Assembly (NCBI RefSeq): GCF_000003815.2
Contig: NC_049994.1
Location: forward strand, 3,087,464-3,151,463
DNA length: 64,000 bases
Direction: 5' to 3'
Source of the DNA: Branchiostoma floridae
Taxonomy: Eukaryota > Chordata > Leptocardii > Amphioxiformes > Branchiostomatidae
The position numbers and the translations under genes were made by a program. Below are positions 23,490 through 35,814 of the stretch, piece after piece; the first letter of the stretch is position 1; each line of letters opens with the position of its first letter. Below the pieces are notes generated by a model. The model worked only from the letters and a program-made list of their open reading frames with translations. It was not told the origin of the DNA and searched no databases.

Positions 23490-23835
23490 CCTACCTAGTC
23501 CATTGATCCCCTGGTCGTTGGTGGGAAGAGGTAGTACATGAAGACGTTTTTAACAAGAGTTACCAACCTAGGAATGATGTGTTCAAAAATTCGTATTTCT
23601 ACAGAACTATCGTAGAGTGGAACTTGTTATCACCAAGCACAGTAGGGCATCCTCTTTGGATAGTTTAAAAGAACGCTTGCAGATAGATGTGCAAAAGTTA
23701 GGTGTGACGGATCGTTCGGTGTAACATAACCAGCTGCTGCCGCGGCGCGTGCTGCGAAGCTGGTGTGTTACGCCGAAGGGCGGTTATACCGGCTATATAG
23801 ATACAGATACAGATAGATACAGATACAGATACAGA
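23490..23835 (+). mobile_element. LINE 3' end (ORF2 C-terminus, UTR and tail)
   Basis: One frame at about 23588-23724 encodes SSLDSLKERLQIDVQKLGV, typical of the extreme C-terminus of a non-LTR retrotransposon ORF2. Upstream frames are broken by stops. The 3' UTR contains GAAGCTGGTGTGTTACGCCG then AAGGGCGGTTATACCGGCTA, and ends in a GATACA-type simple repeat, as in CR1/L2-like LINEs. The UTR segment is the monomer source-like sequence for the array at 29870-30560. Confidence 0.75.
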
Positions 23836-25600
23836 TGGAGAGTTGTTTTTAGGCCCGTCTGTCTCTTGCTACCGTTACAAGATTATATGGTTGGTGTTTT
23901 AAAATCTATTACGTAAATTACTTGTAGCTCCAATGATAGCAGCCTAAACCCTGAACCCCTAGATCCAATTAGTTGATGGAGGAACTCACTGGTTCAATTT
24001 CGAGAAGGGCACCTTGGTAGGGGCTGCATTCGTCTTTTGGAAGGGACACAAAATGGAGGTGGTGTGTTTGAAAAGGTGCCTCCAGCATATAAGGGGAAGG
24101 ACTAGTGACCCCTCCATGTAACATAAATACCTTGCTACAAGAACAACAAGACTGTCAATAAAATGTATTATTGCCATGATGACGATTGAGGGTACAACAA
24201 TACAGCTCAAATCAAATAGACTGGAACTTCCCTGTCACTATCCCTGACACAATATACTAGCCCACCTGTAACATAAACCTACAGCCAGCAGAAATGTACT
24301 ATCCCCGGTACAGCACAATGGTCTGACCTACATTCCACCATTGCATACCAGAGATACATCTGGAACAGATTTGGGGGGGGGGGGGTGACTTGCATACCTA
24401 GCATACTGTGGAGTACTAGCATTCTTGGAGAAAATGCCTGTGCAATTCCTAGAATTTTTGCAGACTGAATGCAATATACACCACTTGACGACTCCCCTGA
24501 GGCGTCGTCAAAAAGACAACTTACTGTCCTACAGGGCACTACGTATACAGAGGTCTAGGCGAACCAACGATTACGGAAAATAAAGATACCCTGAATGATT
24601 AGTTGTAAGGTACATTTGCTAGATGGTACCAAGGGGTGCTCAGAAATCTGTTTGTAACGTTTTCAAAGATAAATCACCAAGATAAAAACTTGAAAGCATT
24701 GATAGAACCATGCATAATTCATAAATGAAAATATAACGATTCTCATAACGATTATGTTCAACCAGACGTAATACGATACATCATTTTACATTCACTTAAA
24801 TGTATTTCCCATGTGGTAACAAAGACGACCTAAGCGTTTTTAAATTCACCACCAGAGACGTGAGATATCGATTATCACGCAACCTGTGACTCCCAAAGAG
24901 TGAAAAGTTCATTAGCTTTGACTTGAAAACTTAAATCTTCGGTAAGTGTCTTCTTTCTTCTTGTAAGTGTGATGAGCTGTAGTCGATACGGCACTGTTAC
25001 CTCAAAGACTTTCCAATTTTGAAGGATAGTGATTGGAAGTAAAGATAGCGAAGCAGTGCGAAGCTTCATATTGATCGTGGGGGGAAGGGGGTAGTCATAA
25101 TTGAATGTAGATGAATGTAGTTTGACATTCAGGTAATAAGATAGGCTAAATAGCAGATAATCAAGCAACAAAATATGATTTTGGAAACGGTCAGACGTCT
25201 CAGGTAGCGTCCACTGTCTTTCGCCCGTGACACTGACAAGATCTGTTGATGAGCAGGTGCTAGGTTGTTAACCAAAACCTATAAATCGATGTGGAAATTA
25301 ATAATTATAAGGTGAGAGACAAATCTTAGATAATTCGATACGAAGCAAAAGTAAGACAAAGCCAATACAAGCATGGTATTTATCAGTCAAATAGCTCTTG
25401 TTGTTTTAGTAAAGTCGTTGATATTGTCTTGAATATATGGAAATTTTATTTAGGACACTAGCTATCATACATTATTCTATAGATATCTAACCTTCCTGGA
25501 CTTTAAAACATGAATAAAGGACATGCAAGCTACATATAATTTTACAGCTGTTGTTCACAGACTTTGATACAATTAATAATTTGACTAAGTAAGAAGGGGT
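23836..25600. other. No gene recognised
   Basis: Contains a G-run near 24371 and, at about 25190-25260, a fragment resembling the arms of the fold-back element at 31907. Open frames are short and unrecognised. Confidence 0.4.
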
Positions 25601-25605
25601 CCTAA

Positions 25606-26139
25606 ATGCCCGCAAGCTGGGTGCTGGGTCTGACTGTGCAAAATGACTTGAAATGGGACATTCAAGTCGGTAACATGCTCACGTCAGCCAACAGGAGATT
25701 GCACATGATTCGCCGGCTCAAGCGTTTCGGTGTGTCTGTCCCAGACCTTAAGTCAGTATACACGTCGTATGTGAGACCCGCGCTTGAGTATGCGGCACCG
25801 GCGTGGCACTCGTCACTCACCAAGGTCCAAACAGCAAAACTTGAGAGAATTCAAAAGAGAGCTTGCAGAATTATCCTCGGAACTCAATATACTGACTATG
25901 CTTCGGCACTCTCCTCACTTGACCTCAACACCTTAGCAGACCGACGGATGAGTATCTGCACTACATTCGCGGAGTCGTTACTACGGTCATCAGAGTTCCG
26001 GGACTGGCTCCCCCCATCCAGACAGCAAACGATGGGACGTACCACTCGCAGTTCTGAGAAACTGGACATTCCATTTTGCCGAACTAACAGACATAAGAAC
26101 TCACCGATACCATACCTGGTATACTTACTGAATAAGTAA
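25606..26139 (+). mobile_element. LINE ORF2 C-terminal fragment, frame still open
   Basis: 177 codons without a stop. The product matches the region after the reverse-transcriptase palm of CR1/L2-like non-LTR retrotransposons: LGLTVQNDLKWD, then RRLKRFGV, VRPALEYAAPAWHSSLTKVQ, LERIQKRACRIILG, and a terminal SPIPYLVYLLNK. The endonuclease domain and the YxDD catalytic block are missing, so the insertion is 5'-truncated and the apparent ATG is not a real start. An AATAAA lies downstream near 26386. No function is expected alone. Confidence 0.9.
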
Positions 26140-26399
26140 TTACTCATTAGAAACCGCTTCTGATATGTTTATTACTCAGTAATGATACAGCGTTTGTATG
26201 GCAACTTGATATTTTATACTTATTATAAATTTTAAGACGAATACCCTACAATATTCTAGTAAGAATTGCTTGTAGGACATTATGTAAAGTTTTTAATAGT
26301 GTGCCCGTTTTTTTTTACTACAGCTGTTTGTATTATGTGAATGTCGACGCAATTCAGCTATCAGCTGCTATGTCGTACATGTTGCAATAAAACTTGTCA

Positions 26400-27560
26400 T
26401 TACGTTAGTGCCGCTATAAAGCTCGACACGTCGGCCTCCTTCTCTGTTGAGGGTTGAGATTGATCAAGATGTATATTCTCTCAAACATTGCCTCAGTCAC
26501 TAACTCCACGTTGAAACCATCGGGGTTTGCGGTCTACGGCTTTGTAGAATGAAAGGTGTGTCGTAGGTGGTAAAAAAAAATGGCAAAGGAGTTGCCATTA
26601 GCGCTAGATTTGAATGTCCTGCTGTGGCGTTAGAGAGGCAATATTTGAGAAAATCCCGCTCTCAGCAGAAAAGGAGGCCTTCGCGGGCTCAGTTCGAACT
26701 TTCCAGTATTTGGCGCTTCCACTCGCGCAACATTAGCTCTAACTTGTACTTACATGTAAAAAACAGGAGCTAGTTGACTTATTTTACAGGGACGAATTCT
26801 AGCCTTTCTTCTTTAACATGCTTGAGGAACCACTTCGAATACGAAACCCCAATTTTACATCGACACCCCTTCCAAAACACCGATGCTGCCCCAAACGATG
26901 TCCTTCCCAGGATTGAGTTGCATGGGGTCCACAGTTATTTTTTAAAAGTATCTTTTTACTGATTTTCATGAAAAGGAACATAAACCAATCGTTACTCTGA
27001 GTCTGCTACCACTTAAGCTACAGGGACATCCCATCGTTGTAGACGTTGTGGTGATTGGCAATCTCCATAGGTATAGACACAGTCGAAATTTTAGATCTAG
27101 GTCCGAAACCCCAGCTTTACTCGACTTCTAAAATCAGTACAACGAAATAATGAAAAGAAGGTTGATGAAAAAAAAAAAAATCGAAGCAAAGTATATATAA
27201 TTTGAAAATTTGTTCTTCTTTATCATGTTTTTTAAGTGTTGCGGTTATTGATAATGCTATTGATTGATATAGTGTACTTCTAATACAATTCGACATGGTC
27301 TCCGTAATGTTTTGGGGTCATTTAACCCATTTGCCTTGTTTCTACTGATCTGTTTTGCGGCACAAGAAAAGCCGGGCGTAAGATCTGACGTCTCAAGAGA
27401 TGTAATTATTTTTCTTGTGGTAGACAAGGCGTTGATGAAAAAAAAGGATTTGAAAAATTGCCTCATTAATCAACAATCTTGTGATCCTTTGAGATCCGAA
27501 AAGATATTCGCACGTTTGAATGATGGTAATACTCGGTCTGATTGATGATTATGTAACATG
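26400..27560. other. No gene recognised
   Basis: Short open frames on both strands without recognisable domains. Nothing further could be supported. Confidence 0.4.
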
Positions 27561-27643
27561 CATTGGCATAATACCGGTCATAAGCCTTATACCGGTCGAT
27601 TAAAAATAGTGGAACTTAAAGAGATCTACACATGCAACAATAG

Positions 27644-27900
27644 TTACCTTTGCCAGAATGGCTAAGGTTATGTTTTAGGCTTGTGAGTCTGTCTGTGTGT
27701 CTGTTAACAGCATAACTCGAGAAGCCTTGGATGGATCCAGATGATATTTGGTAGGTGGGTAGGGGTCGGGAAAACGAAGGTCAAGTTCGATAATGGGCCC
27801 CCTAGCGGCTTGCTAAGGTACTGCAGCAGAACCTCAATTTCTGATATCTCATGTTCTGGACATGCTGTGGTTATGATGTTCGAGTGGTAGATAGCCCTTG
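27644..27900 (+). repeat. Dispersed repeat, TTACCTTCGCC family, copy 2
   Basis: Same order of landmarks as 16130-16420: GTTACCTTTGCCAGAATGG, GTCTGTCTGTGTGT, CCCCCTAGCGGCTTG, GTTCTGGACATGCTGTGG, GATAGCCCTTG. Confidence 0.65.
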
Positions 27901-28059
27901 GGGCAGAGAGTAAGTGCGGTAAGTTTGGACCCCCTAGCGGCTTGTTTGGAACTGCAGTCGCCGATTTCCTTTCAAACTTTGGTCGAGAATAACTCCAGAA
28001 CGTGTTGATGGATTGTCATGATTCTTGGTATGTAGATAGCCCAAGTAACAATGTACATA

Positions 28060-28640
28060 ATAAAATACTAATTATGCAAATCAGCAGCTAATTTGCATAA
28101 TTAATGACGAAAGTTTATAAATCCACTGCATTTCATGATAGGACTTTCAAACTTGTCACATATATAGATGAGAAAGATAGAAATATAATACATGTTAATT
28201 ATGCAAATGGTGGCCTCATTTGCATAATTAATGAGAAAATATAGACGAGTTGACGGATCGTCATAATTTTTTGTATGTAGATAGCCAAAGGGAAGACTTA
28301 CATGATGGAATTCTAATAATGCAAATCGACGGCTAATTTGCATAATTAATGAGGAAAGTTTGTAAATCCACTGCATTCCTTTCTAGGACTTTCAAGCTTG
28401 TCATATTTGTAGCTGAGAAAGAAAGATATATCAGTACATATTAATTATGCAGATGATGATCTCATTTGCATAATTAATGAAAAAAATATGAACGTGTTGA
28501 CGAATCGTCATGATTTTCGGTATGTAGGTAGCCTAAGTAAAAATTTACATAACGAGATACTAATTATGCAAATTAACGGCTAATTTGCATAGTTAATGCG
28601 GAAAGTTCATAAATCGAATGCATTCCGTGATAGGACTTTC
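28060..28640 (+). repeat. Tandem repeat rich in ATGCAAAT octamers
   Basis: Blocks spaced about 118-129 bp apart. Most contain ATGCAAAT and, about 16 bp on, its inverse ATTTGCAT followed by AATTAATGA. I count nine octamers between 28073 and 28590. Alternating blocks share GGACTTTCAAACTTGTCA or TTTTGGTATGTAGATAGCC-type spacers, giving a composite unit of about 247 bp. Confidence 0.8.
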
Positions 28641-29869
28641 AAACTTGTCACATGTACATACATGTATGCACATATGTAACTGAGAAAGATGGCAGAGAGT
28701 AAGAGGTGTATGTTTGGGTCCGGTAATGTCTTTTCTTGAACTGCAGGAGCCGGTTTAGTTTCCTACTTTGAAAGAGAATAAGTCAAGAAGGGATGAAAGG
28801 ATCATAATGATTTTTGGTATGCTGATAGCTTAAGTGATGCTTGATACAATTTAATATTATTATGTTAATAGGGATCTAATTTGTATAAGCAATGGCGAAA
28901 TGTTAAGAACCAACTCCAGGCATATAAAATAAAATGTAATGGGTAACACATTTATGTCTACAGACAACATTCTACATAACAAACCTGGTTTATTTGGCAA
29001 AGGTATGTGTTCGTGGAACTCTAGTTATTTCTGAGGTATGCACACTTCAGACATCTAGGTGTCCAATACATAATTTACAAAGCATCGATAACAATGCATT
29101 CGAAGACAACAAGGCCAAAAGTTTTCAGGTCATTTTCGGGGCAGGCGAGCTCGTCGTGGGACAAACACACTGTCACGTTCATCGCCAGATTTGTAGATAA
29201 TAATCACATGTGCTCACGGCACAAGACGAGCATGATTCAACAGCAATCTTGAATGTCTTTTGGTGACCTACAACTCGTGTAAAAGTGTGAGGAACCTTTG
29301 CATAATAGCCCGGATGTAGTACGGCTGAATGGGTCAAATTGAACGTACGCCGCAATTTTCCCGCCATTTTTAATGCTACGGCCAGCAGTAAAGGTTTACG
29401 TCATAGCGGTTGTGACGGACCAAAATTAAATGAAAATTCTTGTCAGTATACGCCCATTTTCTCATGACTTTTTGTATGCTCATGCAGATTTTTGCTTTGT
29501 GCAACTACTAACAGGAAAGAAAGGAACAACAGAGGATGAATAAAGGTACATAGCGGCAGTTAATTGTGCCGTGTTTCGTTCGACCGGTATAGTGCACCCC
29601 CTTCCAACCACGCGCCCGTTCTCCGTGCAATTCCGCGGTGCGTTCCAATTACGATATTATGTTTTTAGCAGGACCAGAGAGACAAAATAATTTACACAGA
29701 AGAAGTGGCAAAGGTAAGCTGTAACAGCAACATGTAACTGGAGAAAATGATGCGTTGATGATTTGCCAAATTAGCATTGCTTGAGAAATTGCAGTAAACC
29801 GACCGGTATTATGCCAATGGATGTTATAGCCGATATGCCTTCATAACACACCAGTTTCTGTAACTGTAC

Positions 29870-30560
29870 CTAGTATATAGTCGGTATAACCAACATTCGG
29901 AGTAACACACCAGCTTCTAGCTATATAGCTGTATCTATATAGCCAATACAACTACCCTTCGGCGTAACACACCAGCTTCTGCAAGAGTATTTGTATAGCC
30001 GGTAAAGCCAAACTTCGGTGTAACACACCAGCTTCTGTAACTGTATCTATATAGCCGGTATAACCGCCCTTCGGTGTAACACACCAGCTTCTGTATCTGT
30101 ATCTATATAGCCGGTATAACCGCCCTTCGGTGTAACACACCAGCTTCTGTATCTGTATCTATATAGCCGGTATAACCGCCCTTCGGCGTAACACACCGGC
30201 TTCTGTAACTGTATCTAATATAGCCGGTATAACCAACATTCGGTGTAACACACAGGATTCTGTAGCTCTATCTGTATAGCCAATACAACCCTTCGGTGTA
30301 ACACACCAGCTTCTGTAACTGTATCTGTATAGCATGCATAACCACCCTTCGGTTTAACACACCAGCTTCTGTGTCTGTGTAGCCGGTAAAACCGTCAATC
30401 GATGTAACACACCAGCTTCTGTACCTGTACCCGTATCTGTATCTGTATAACGAACTTTTGTTTTTCACACACCAGTTTCTGTAACCGTATCTTTATATAG
30501 CCGGTATAGCCAACCTTCTGTGTGAAACACCAGCTTGTGTATACAGCTATATAACCCCTC
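29870..30560 (-). repeat. 56-bp minisatellite matching a LINE 3' tail
   Basis: More than ten head-to-tail units with landmarks TTCGGTGTAACACACCAGCT, TCTGTAACTGTATCTATATA and GCCGGTATAACCGCC. The best copies (30014-30190) repeat every 56 bp. The reverse complement of a unit equals the LINE 3' UTR/tail at 23756-23812. Edge units are more degenerate. Confidence 0.9.
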
Positions 30561-30599
30561 TTCGGCGTAATTCACCAGCTTCTGTGGGCATCTCATTAG

Positions 30600-31900
30600 C
30601 GGCACGTTGCTCAGCGAAGTCGCTATGGCCGAGATTTGACAGTTGAGCGCTCTACCAATTTCATCCCTAAAATCCAAACCTTTTTAAACTCTGTGCAATT
30701 TGTTGTAATATCTGTACGTTTTCCATGGCATTTCTATGATAAATTTAAGGATGATTTAAATTCAATTGAGAAAGCAACGATGGCGCCAACGATCCGCAGT
30801 CCAATGAGATACCCGGTTTAAGTAACAAGAAAAGTACAAGGAAAATGTTCACCTAACATCCGAAAACAAAGATGAGCATGATGATAAAAAAGATATGACA
30901 GTAATGTTCATCAAATGGCAGTATCTCTGACGAAATTGATACAAATCAAATCACTTCCACACAGTGGATCAAATATGAAATAGATACGCACCTAGAATGT
31001 TGCATCACGTGACCGATTGCGTCATACTGACGTCAGCAAATGACGTCACCGATGGCTGTCTCCATTACATGTCTTGAACAGGATTTACTCCAAGGATTTT
31101 TTTCTGTCAAGAAATCTTTACAAGACGAATGTTCCCCTTAAGATAAAGCCGTGTAGTCTTTTAACCAAAGCGGGGGGCCTTAATGTTGTTTTTGAAGTTC
31201 CCACAAAAAGATGTTTCTTAAGAGCAAACTGATAGCTTCAGTGCTTATCCTATATGTCCAATATGATGTTTTGAGGCACTCGTCCAAATTGAATTAAGTA
31301 TGATGCATCGGTGTTTGGGAGGTAGGATTCGGCGCTTACACAAAATGGTTTTTTGTGGCCACCCCGTGGAAATAACTGCAAGAACTTATTAAGTATTTTT
31401 TTGTAAATAAATCCTCAAGGGGCCGACCTTTTTTGCGACTAAAATGACCGAATGGGGTCCAAACGGACCCCGAAATGATTGTTCAATAAAATCTTATTTC
31501 TAATTCTTATCGGTGATTATTGTACATACATTGTTTCGACAATGTAAGAGAAATATTTTGACATGTTGAGGTGTTACTAAGTCCAGCTCATTATCATACC
31601 AGAAAGACTTCGTTATGCACTGACGCTATTCCAACCAATGAGGGAAATTTTGAGGCCTTCAGCAACTTTTATGTTGCAAAACTCATGAACGTCTAGCGCA
31701 AAAGCTACCAAACTCGGTAATTTATCGCAAAATGTTGTTACCAAAAATTTGAGGTCAATAAAGAAGGCAATTAAACAATCTCTCTTTCGCAAGGCGTAGC
31801 CCAACAAATTACTGGCAAATGTAGATGACGGTTAGACATCCTGGAAAAAAGATACGCCAAAAAGCAGCTACTCAGGAAACTGGCTTTGATTTTAGATTCA
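30600..31900. other. No gene recognised
   Basis: AT-rich, with TGACGTCA-like words near 31030. No domain-bearing open frame on either strand. Confidence 0.4.
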
Positions 31901-31906
31901 GACGAT

Positions 31907-32062
31907 CAGACAGCCATCCGTTTTTTTTTTCGTCAGTGGCACTGAAGAGATCTGATCTTTAACTAGATCTCTTTTGTATAGCAATTCACAGCTAGTATAA
32001 AGAAGTTCTCTCCAACAAGATCTTATCAGTGTCACTGACGAAAGACACCGGATGGCTGTCTG
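31907..32062. mobile_element. Small fold-back element, CAGACAGCCATCCG termini
   Basis: CAGACAGCCATCCG at 31907-31920 is exactly inverted at 32049-32062. A second inverted pair lies inside (CGTCAGTG...CACTGACG). 156 bp, non-coding. Related phrases (GACACTGACAAGATCT) appear near 25225. Confidence 0.7.
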
Positions 32063-32179
32063 AAAAGTCTGGCCGTTTTCAAAATCATATCCAGTAGCTT
32101 GAATAATACTCTTTGGCGCAAACTACTGCTCTGTTTATTGTTACTCAAACGCATTCATATCTATAGTAACCAGCTGGAA

Positions 32180-32277
32180 ATTATTTCAAGTTATCATTAC
32201 TTTTTAGGTAAAATCATTTTAAGTTATCATTACCTTTTTAGGCAAAATCATTTCAAGTTATCATTACTTTTTAGGCA
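32180..32277 (+). repeat. 36-bp tandem triplication
   Basis: Three copies of a unit containing AAGTTATCATTACTTTTTAG and AAAATCATTT. Confidence 0.9.
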
Positions 32278-32796
32278 ATGACGCAGAAGAGCTTTTTTCA
32301 ATAATGATAAATATTTTCGGTCATATTTGGGAAATAAATTGACTAGTTTTCAAATGGATGTCTCCGTTTTATCCGCATTTTGACAAAATAATTTATTTTG
32401 GATAAAGCTTGTGCCAAAGATTTAGCTAAATCTGATTACATTTTGACATTTTCCATTAAGAAAGTATGTCCATATCTGAACCTATGTAAGCCCGTATGTG
32501 AAATATGTACGTCCTTCTAGACCTGATAGTTTACATATATCTTCATTTCAAGTTTTCTTTGATACCATGGCAGGGACCCAAGAAGACTTCAAACCGATTG
32601 AATGTACTGGGCAACACATTCTTCTTTGTATACAACTAAGTGACTTATTCAAGATTGAAGTATTGGTGACGATCTGTGAACTTTCTTGCAATTCTTGTAC
32701 TATTACACACTGCAGGTCACATTCCCTAACCAGGGCCCGACCGGGCAGCTTTTGGGAGCGAAAATAATTATATTGTCATATAAAAGACATCATAGG

Positions 32797-33300
32797 GACC
32801 GCATAGCGCAGCGGGACCGCATTCGGTCCGTGACCGAGAGGTTGCGTGTTCGAATCCGGCTGCCGTGTTACCGATCTTGTGCCCTTGCGAAAGGCACTTT
32901 ACACGACTTTCCTCACTTTACTCAGGTTCAAATGAGTACCTAGCTTCGGCTAGGGCCGTCCCTCGGATAGGACGTTAAATGGAGGTCCCGTGTCTAGCGA
33001 GAGCCATACCCCAGGCACGTTAAAGAACCCCCACACGTGCGATGGTGCGGTGTGCGATGGATCAAATCATTCTGTCTGACTGGAGTTGGTGATTTGCTAC
33101 AAATCACCCGGATAGAGGCCTGGCGAACCTCTGTCTCGTATCAGCCACATGGTGAGTGACGTGTTGGAACATTCACCCGGACGGGAGACGTGGCGCATCA
33201 CCGTCTTGTACTTGCCAAAGAAGGGTATATCACCTCGTAAGAGGCGGTATTACCCTACGCGAGGGGACAGTCCTGGCCTATGCACGTACATGCATACATA
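32797..33300 (+). mobile_element. tRNA-derived SINE, near full length
   Basis: A-box TAGCGCAGCGGG and B-box GTTCGAATCC sit about 35 bp apart, an intact pol III internal promoter layout. The long body contains GCGAAAGGCACTTTACACGA, TACTCAGGTTCAAATGAGTA, AGGACGTTAAATGGAGGTCC and CACGTTAAAGAACCCCCACA. This body is the reference for the partial copies at 1590-2310, 6260-6600, 50460-50620 and 52430-52590. No protein coding. Confidence 0.85.
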
Positions 33301-33779
33301 AAAGACATCAGAATGAAAAAAAATGGCATATTTTACTATATCTATAGGTATACACTTAAATTTTTCGTTCCTTGAAACATCCCGACCGGGCGCCGGGTTG
33401 GAAATGTAACCTACACGTACGTACATAAAAGGAAACGGTGGTCTTTTTATAACGAAAGGCACTTGGCTGCGTTGAAAAAACTTTGTTATCTAGTGACTTA
33501 GCAAACTAATAAAACTGTTAACGGAGGCCATTGAATGTACTGTCTATTTTGCGGTTTCTCAAAATTATGCTAGAGGTCACATTGATTTATTGTTTATTGT
33601 TTTGGTCGCTACGTTACCGTCGGGGTTCTGGCCGGTCTGTGAAGCCACATTTTGTACTTGTGGAGTACCTATACTACATATAGTTACGATTAGTTTACGC
33701 ACGGCGTCTATTCGCTGCTGGGTCCCAGCTTGATTTTAACTAGTGTTAAAAAAAATCTTGGATCCCGGCTGTTCCCTAA

Positions 33780-34290
33780 AATAACCAGGTAACCACAAAG
33801 TGTCCCACGGGGCCACGTAGGGGTCACAACCGAAAGTAAAAAAAAAAAAAAAGGAACAGCTCGTAATTTACCCCCGTGGCCTCTTTTTTCCAATTATTAC
33901 CGACGCACTGACTGTCACAGACGTTGAGACCATCTATGACGATTGATATCTCTGCTATAGTATCACTGCAGTCAGCACGGGGCCACTCAGGGGTCACCCC
34001 AAAAAGTTGAAAAAAAAAGATCCCATAAACTATTCCTCATATCCCTCTTTTCCAGTTGTTACCAACGCAATAACTGTCACAGACGTTGAGACCATCTATA
34101 ACGATACTTATCTCTGCTATAGCATCACTGCAGTCAGCACGGGGCCATTTAGGGGTTACGCCCGAAAGTTGAAAAAAAAACAGCCCTTAAACTATCTCTC
34201 ATGGCCCCTTTTCCCAATTGTTACCAACGCAATAACTGACACAGACATTGCATGGGACCACCTGTAACGATTCTAATCTCTGCTATAGCA
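33780..34290 (+). repeat. About 165-180-bp tandem repeat, three copies
   Basis: Each unit has CACGGGGCCAC, GGGGTCAC, an A-run, CCAATTGTTACCAACGCA-type words, ATAACTGTCACAGACGTTGA and CTCTGCTATAGCATCACTGC. The unit start also resembles 15299-15350. Confidence 0.8.
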
Positions 34291-34299
34291 TCACTCCAG

Positions 34300-35060
34300 T
34301 CAGCACAAATTCCTTACCTTTGGACTTTTGCCATACCTAGTTGGTATTGTTCCAACCTAGCATCCATCCCTCTTATATCTTTATGGGTTTCCTTTTTTGT
34401 CTGTTTGATATAGCTACATGGTGCCTTTTGGAATGATAAGGATAGATCTATAAGTGTGTATTTCACTTCGTCGCGGTAACTTTAGACAGAATGTTATACA
34501 AAGTTTTCGAAATTTGTACCTTGCAGCTACAATGACATGCGATGTATTTGATAAGATAAGATTTTGTACTTTCTGCTACAATATCAACTCTATAACAACC
34601 AACGTGAAGTCTTAACCCGCAATTGACGAATAGCACGCACAACATAAACCTCTCTGGTAAATACACATTCAAACAAGTACTTTAATTCGGGCCCTTGAAA
34701 CAATTCAAAGTGTCCTTCACTTAAACCACCCTCTCTATATACTCCAAGTCTGTTACTCAAATTCCTGTCATGATTATACCTCAGACCTACCCTAAGCTTA
34801 TTAAGTGTATAACATGTTTTACGTATAGCTACGTTTGCTTCTTTAAAAAGAAATGTTCATTGTTGTTTTCAGTTTTACTGAAAACAACAAAGCTATGATA
34901 AAATTTTATGCAAACCTCATTTAATCATTCAAGCCTACGAAAAGGTGAGAAATATACTTAAAAGACTTTGTGTATTTCCCCAAAAGAGGCCCCCTCGATC
35001 CTCACAACCATTAGAATTTCTATGTGCATGATCAGATTCATACCCGTAGGCTTTGGGGTA
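34300..35060. other. No gene recognised
   Basis: AT-rich and without recognised motifs apart from a short inverted repeat near 34855-34895 (GTTGTTTTCAGT/ACTGAAAACAAC). Confidence 0.4.
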
Positions 35061-35067
35061 GACTTAA

Positions 35068-35571
35068 AGGGGCATTCCACTCCATAAGGGAGTGTTATGT
35101 TCTGCTGGATATTCATTTTAGGAAGTATACTTCTTCAAATTATACGATAAAGTACCCATTAGTATAGCACTGCGCACATCAAAAAGCATTCTGTCTTCTG
35201 CTAAACTCCCTACGTACCCTCTAATTAGAGTTATCGATCTCAGTCTATGTCTGAATATAACTCCTGGCTTAAGTCATGTTACATAACTACTTTTAGAATC
35301 GCTGAGATGAACTCATCCTGTTATGTGTTCTTTGATCTCACATGAGCAATTGGACTTCTTGGTGTGCTTAGCGCTTCTCACATTTTCCGGAAATATACAC
35401 AATAAAGGAGGGCCTGCATGGGTTTAACGATCATGAGTGTCATACTATTGTTTTACAAAACACATATTGCATATATCCATAAGTGGAATTCCACAAAAGG
35501 TCTACTGATTGTGTACCAATTGATATATCATGTGTTGAAAATGAACACTCCCTTCTGGAGTAGAATTCCCC
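35068..35571. mobile_element. TTAA-flanked MITE with TTAAAGGGG ends (T2/Kolobok-like)
   Basis: Left end AGGGGCATTCCACTCCATAA after TTAA at 35064-35067; right end inverse CTGGAGTAGAATTCCCC before TTAA at 35572-35575. Both arms continue inward with a GGGAGTGTT word, giving imperfect inverted repeats of about 36 bp. TTAA duplication with TTAAAGG-type ends is characteristic of T2/Kolobok MITEs. 504 bp, no transposase. Another MITE begins 11 bp after its right TTAA. Confidence 0.8.
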
Positions 35572-35585
35572 TTAAAGCTCTAAAG

Positions 35586-35814
35586 GTGGTATCTCACTGC
35601 ACTTGGGGCACCGGTGCGGCACTGCGGGTTTCTTTCACTGTGTTATTTTCGCAGATTTTTGTAATCTTGATATTGCGTAGTACTTAAAAGTATGACTTAG
35701 AAGACAACAAAATACACAAAACGTAAGAAAACCGTTCTCTATCTCTGAAATTCGCTGAGTAATCTTCGAACCCAGCAGTGCCGCACCGGTGCCCCAAGTG
35801 CAGTGAGATACTAC
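35586..35814. mobile_element. GTGGTATCTCACTG MITE, copy 3
   Basis: Inverted termini GTGGTATCTCACTGCACTTG and CAAGTGCAGTGAGATACTAC with GGGCACCGGTGCGGCACTGC arms. Flanking 7-mers TCTAAAG and CCTAATG match at 5 of 7 positions. 229 bp, the best preserved arms of the three copies. Confidence 0.85.

Larger units (their letters stand above)
27561..29819. mobile_element. 2.26-kb element with 19-bp perfect inverted termini
   Basis: CATTGGCATAATACCGGTC at 27561-27579 is exactly inverted at 29801-29819. A second shared word, TATACCGGTCGA, lies inside the left end, and its inverse TCGACCGGTATA is near 29578. No transposase is recognised, and I could not define a target duplication. It contains the TTACCTTTGCC repeat (27644-27900) and the octamer array (28060-28600). 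The superfamily is unknown; the two ends could also belong to separate small elements. Confidence 0.55.

Noticed and set aside
32797-32870. Functional tRNA gene at the SINE head
   Set aside because: A and B boxes are present, but I see no paired acceptor stem, and the sequence continues into a repeated SINE body.
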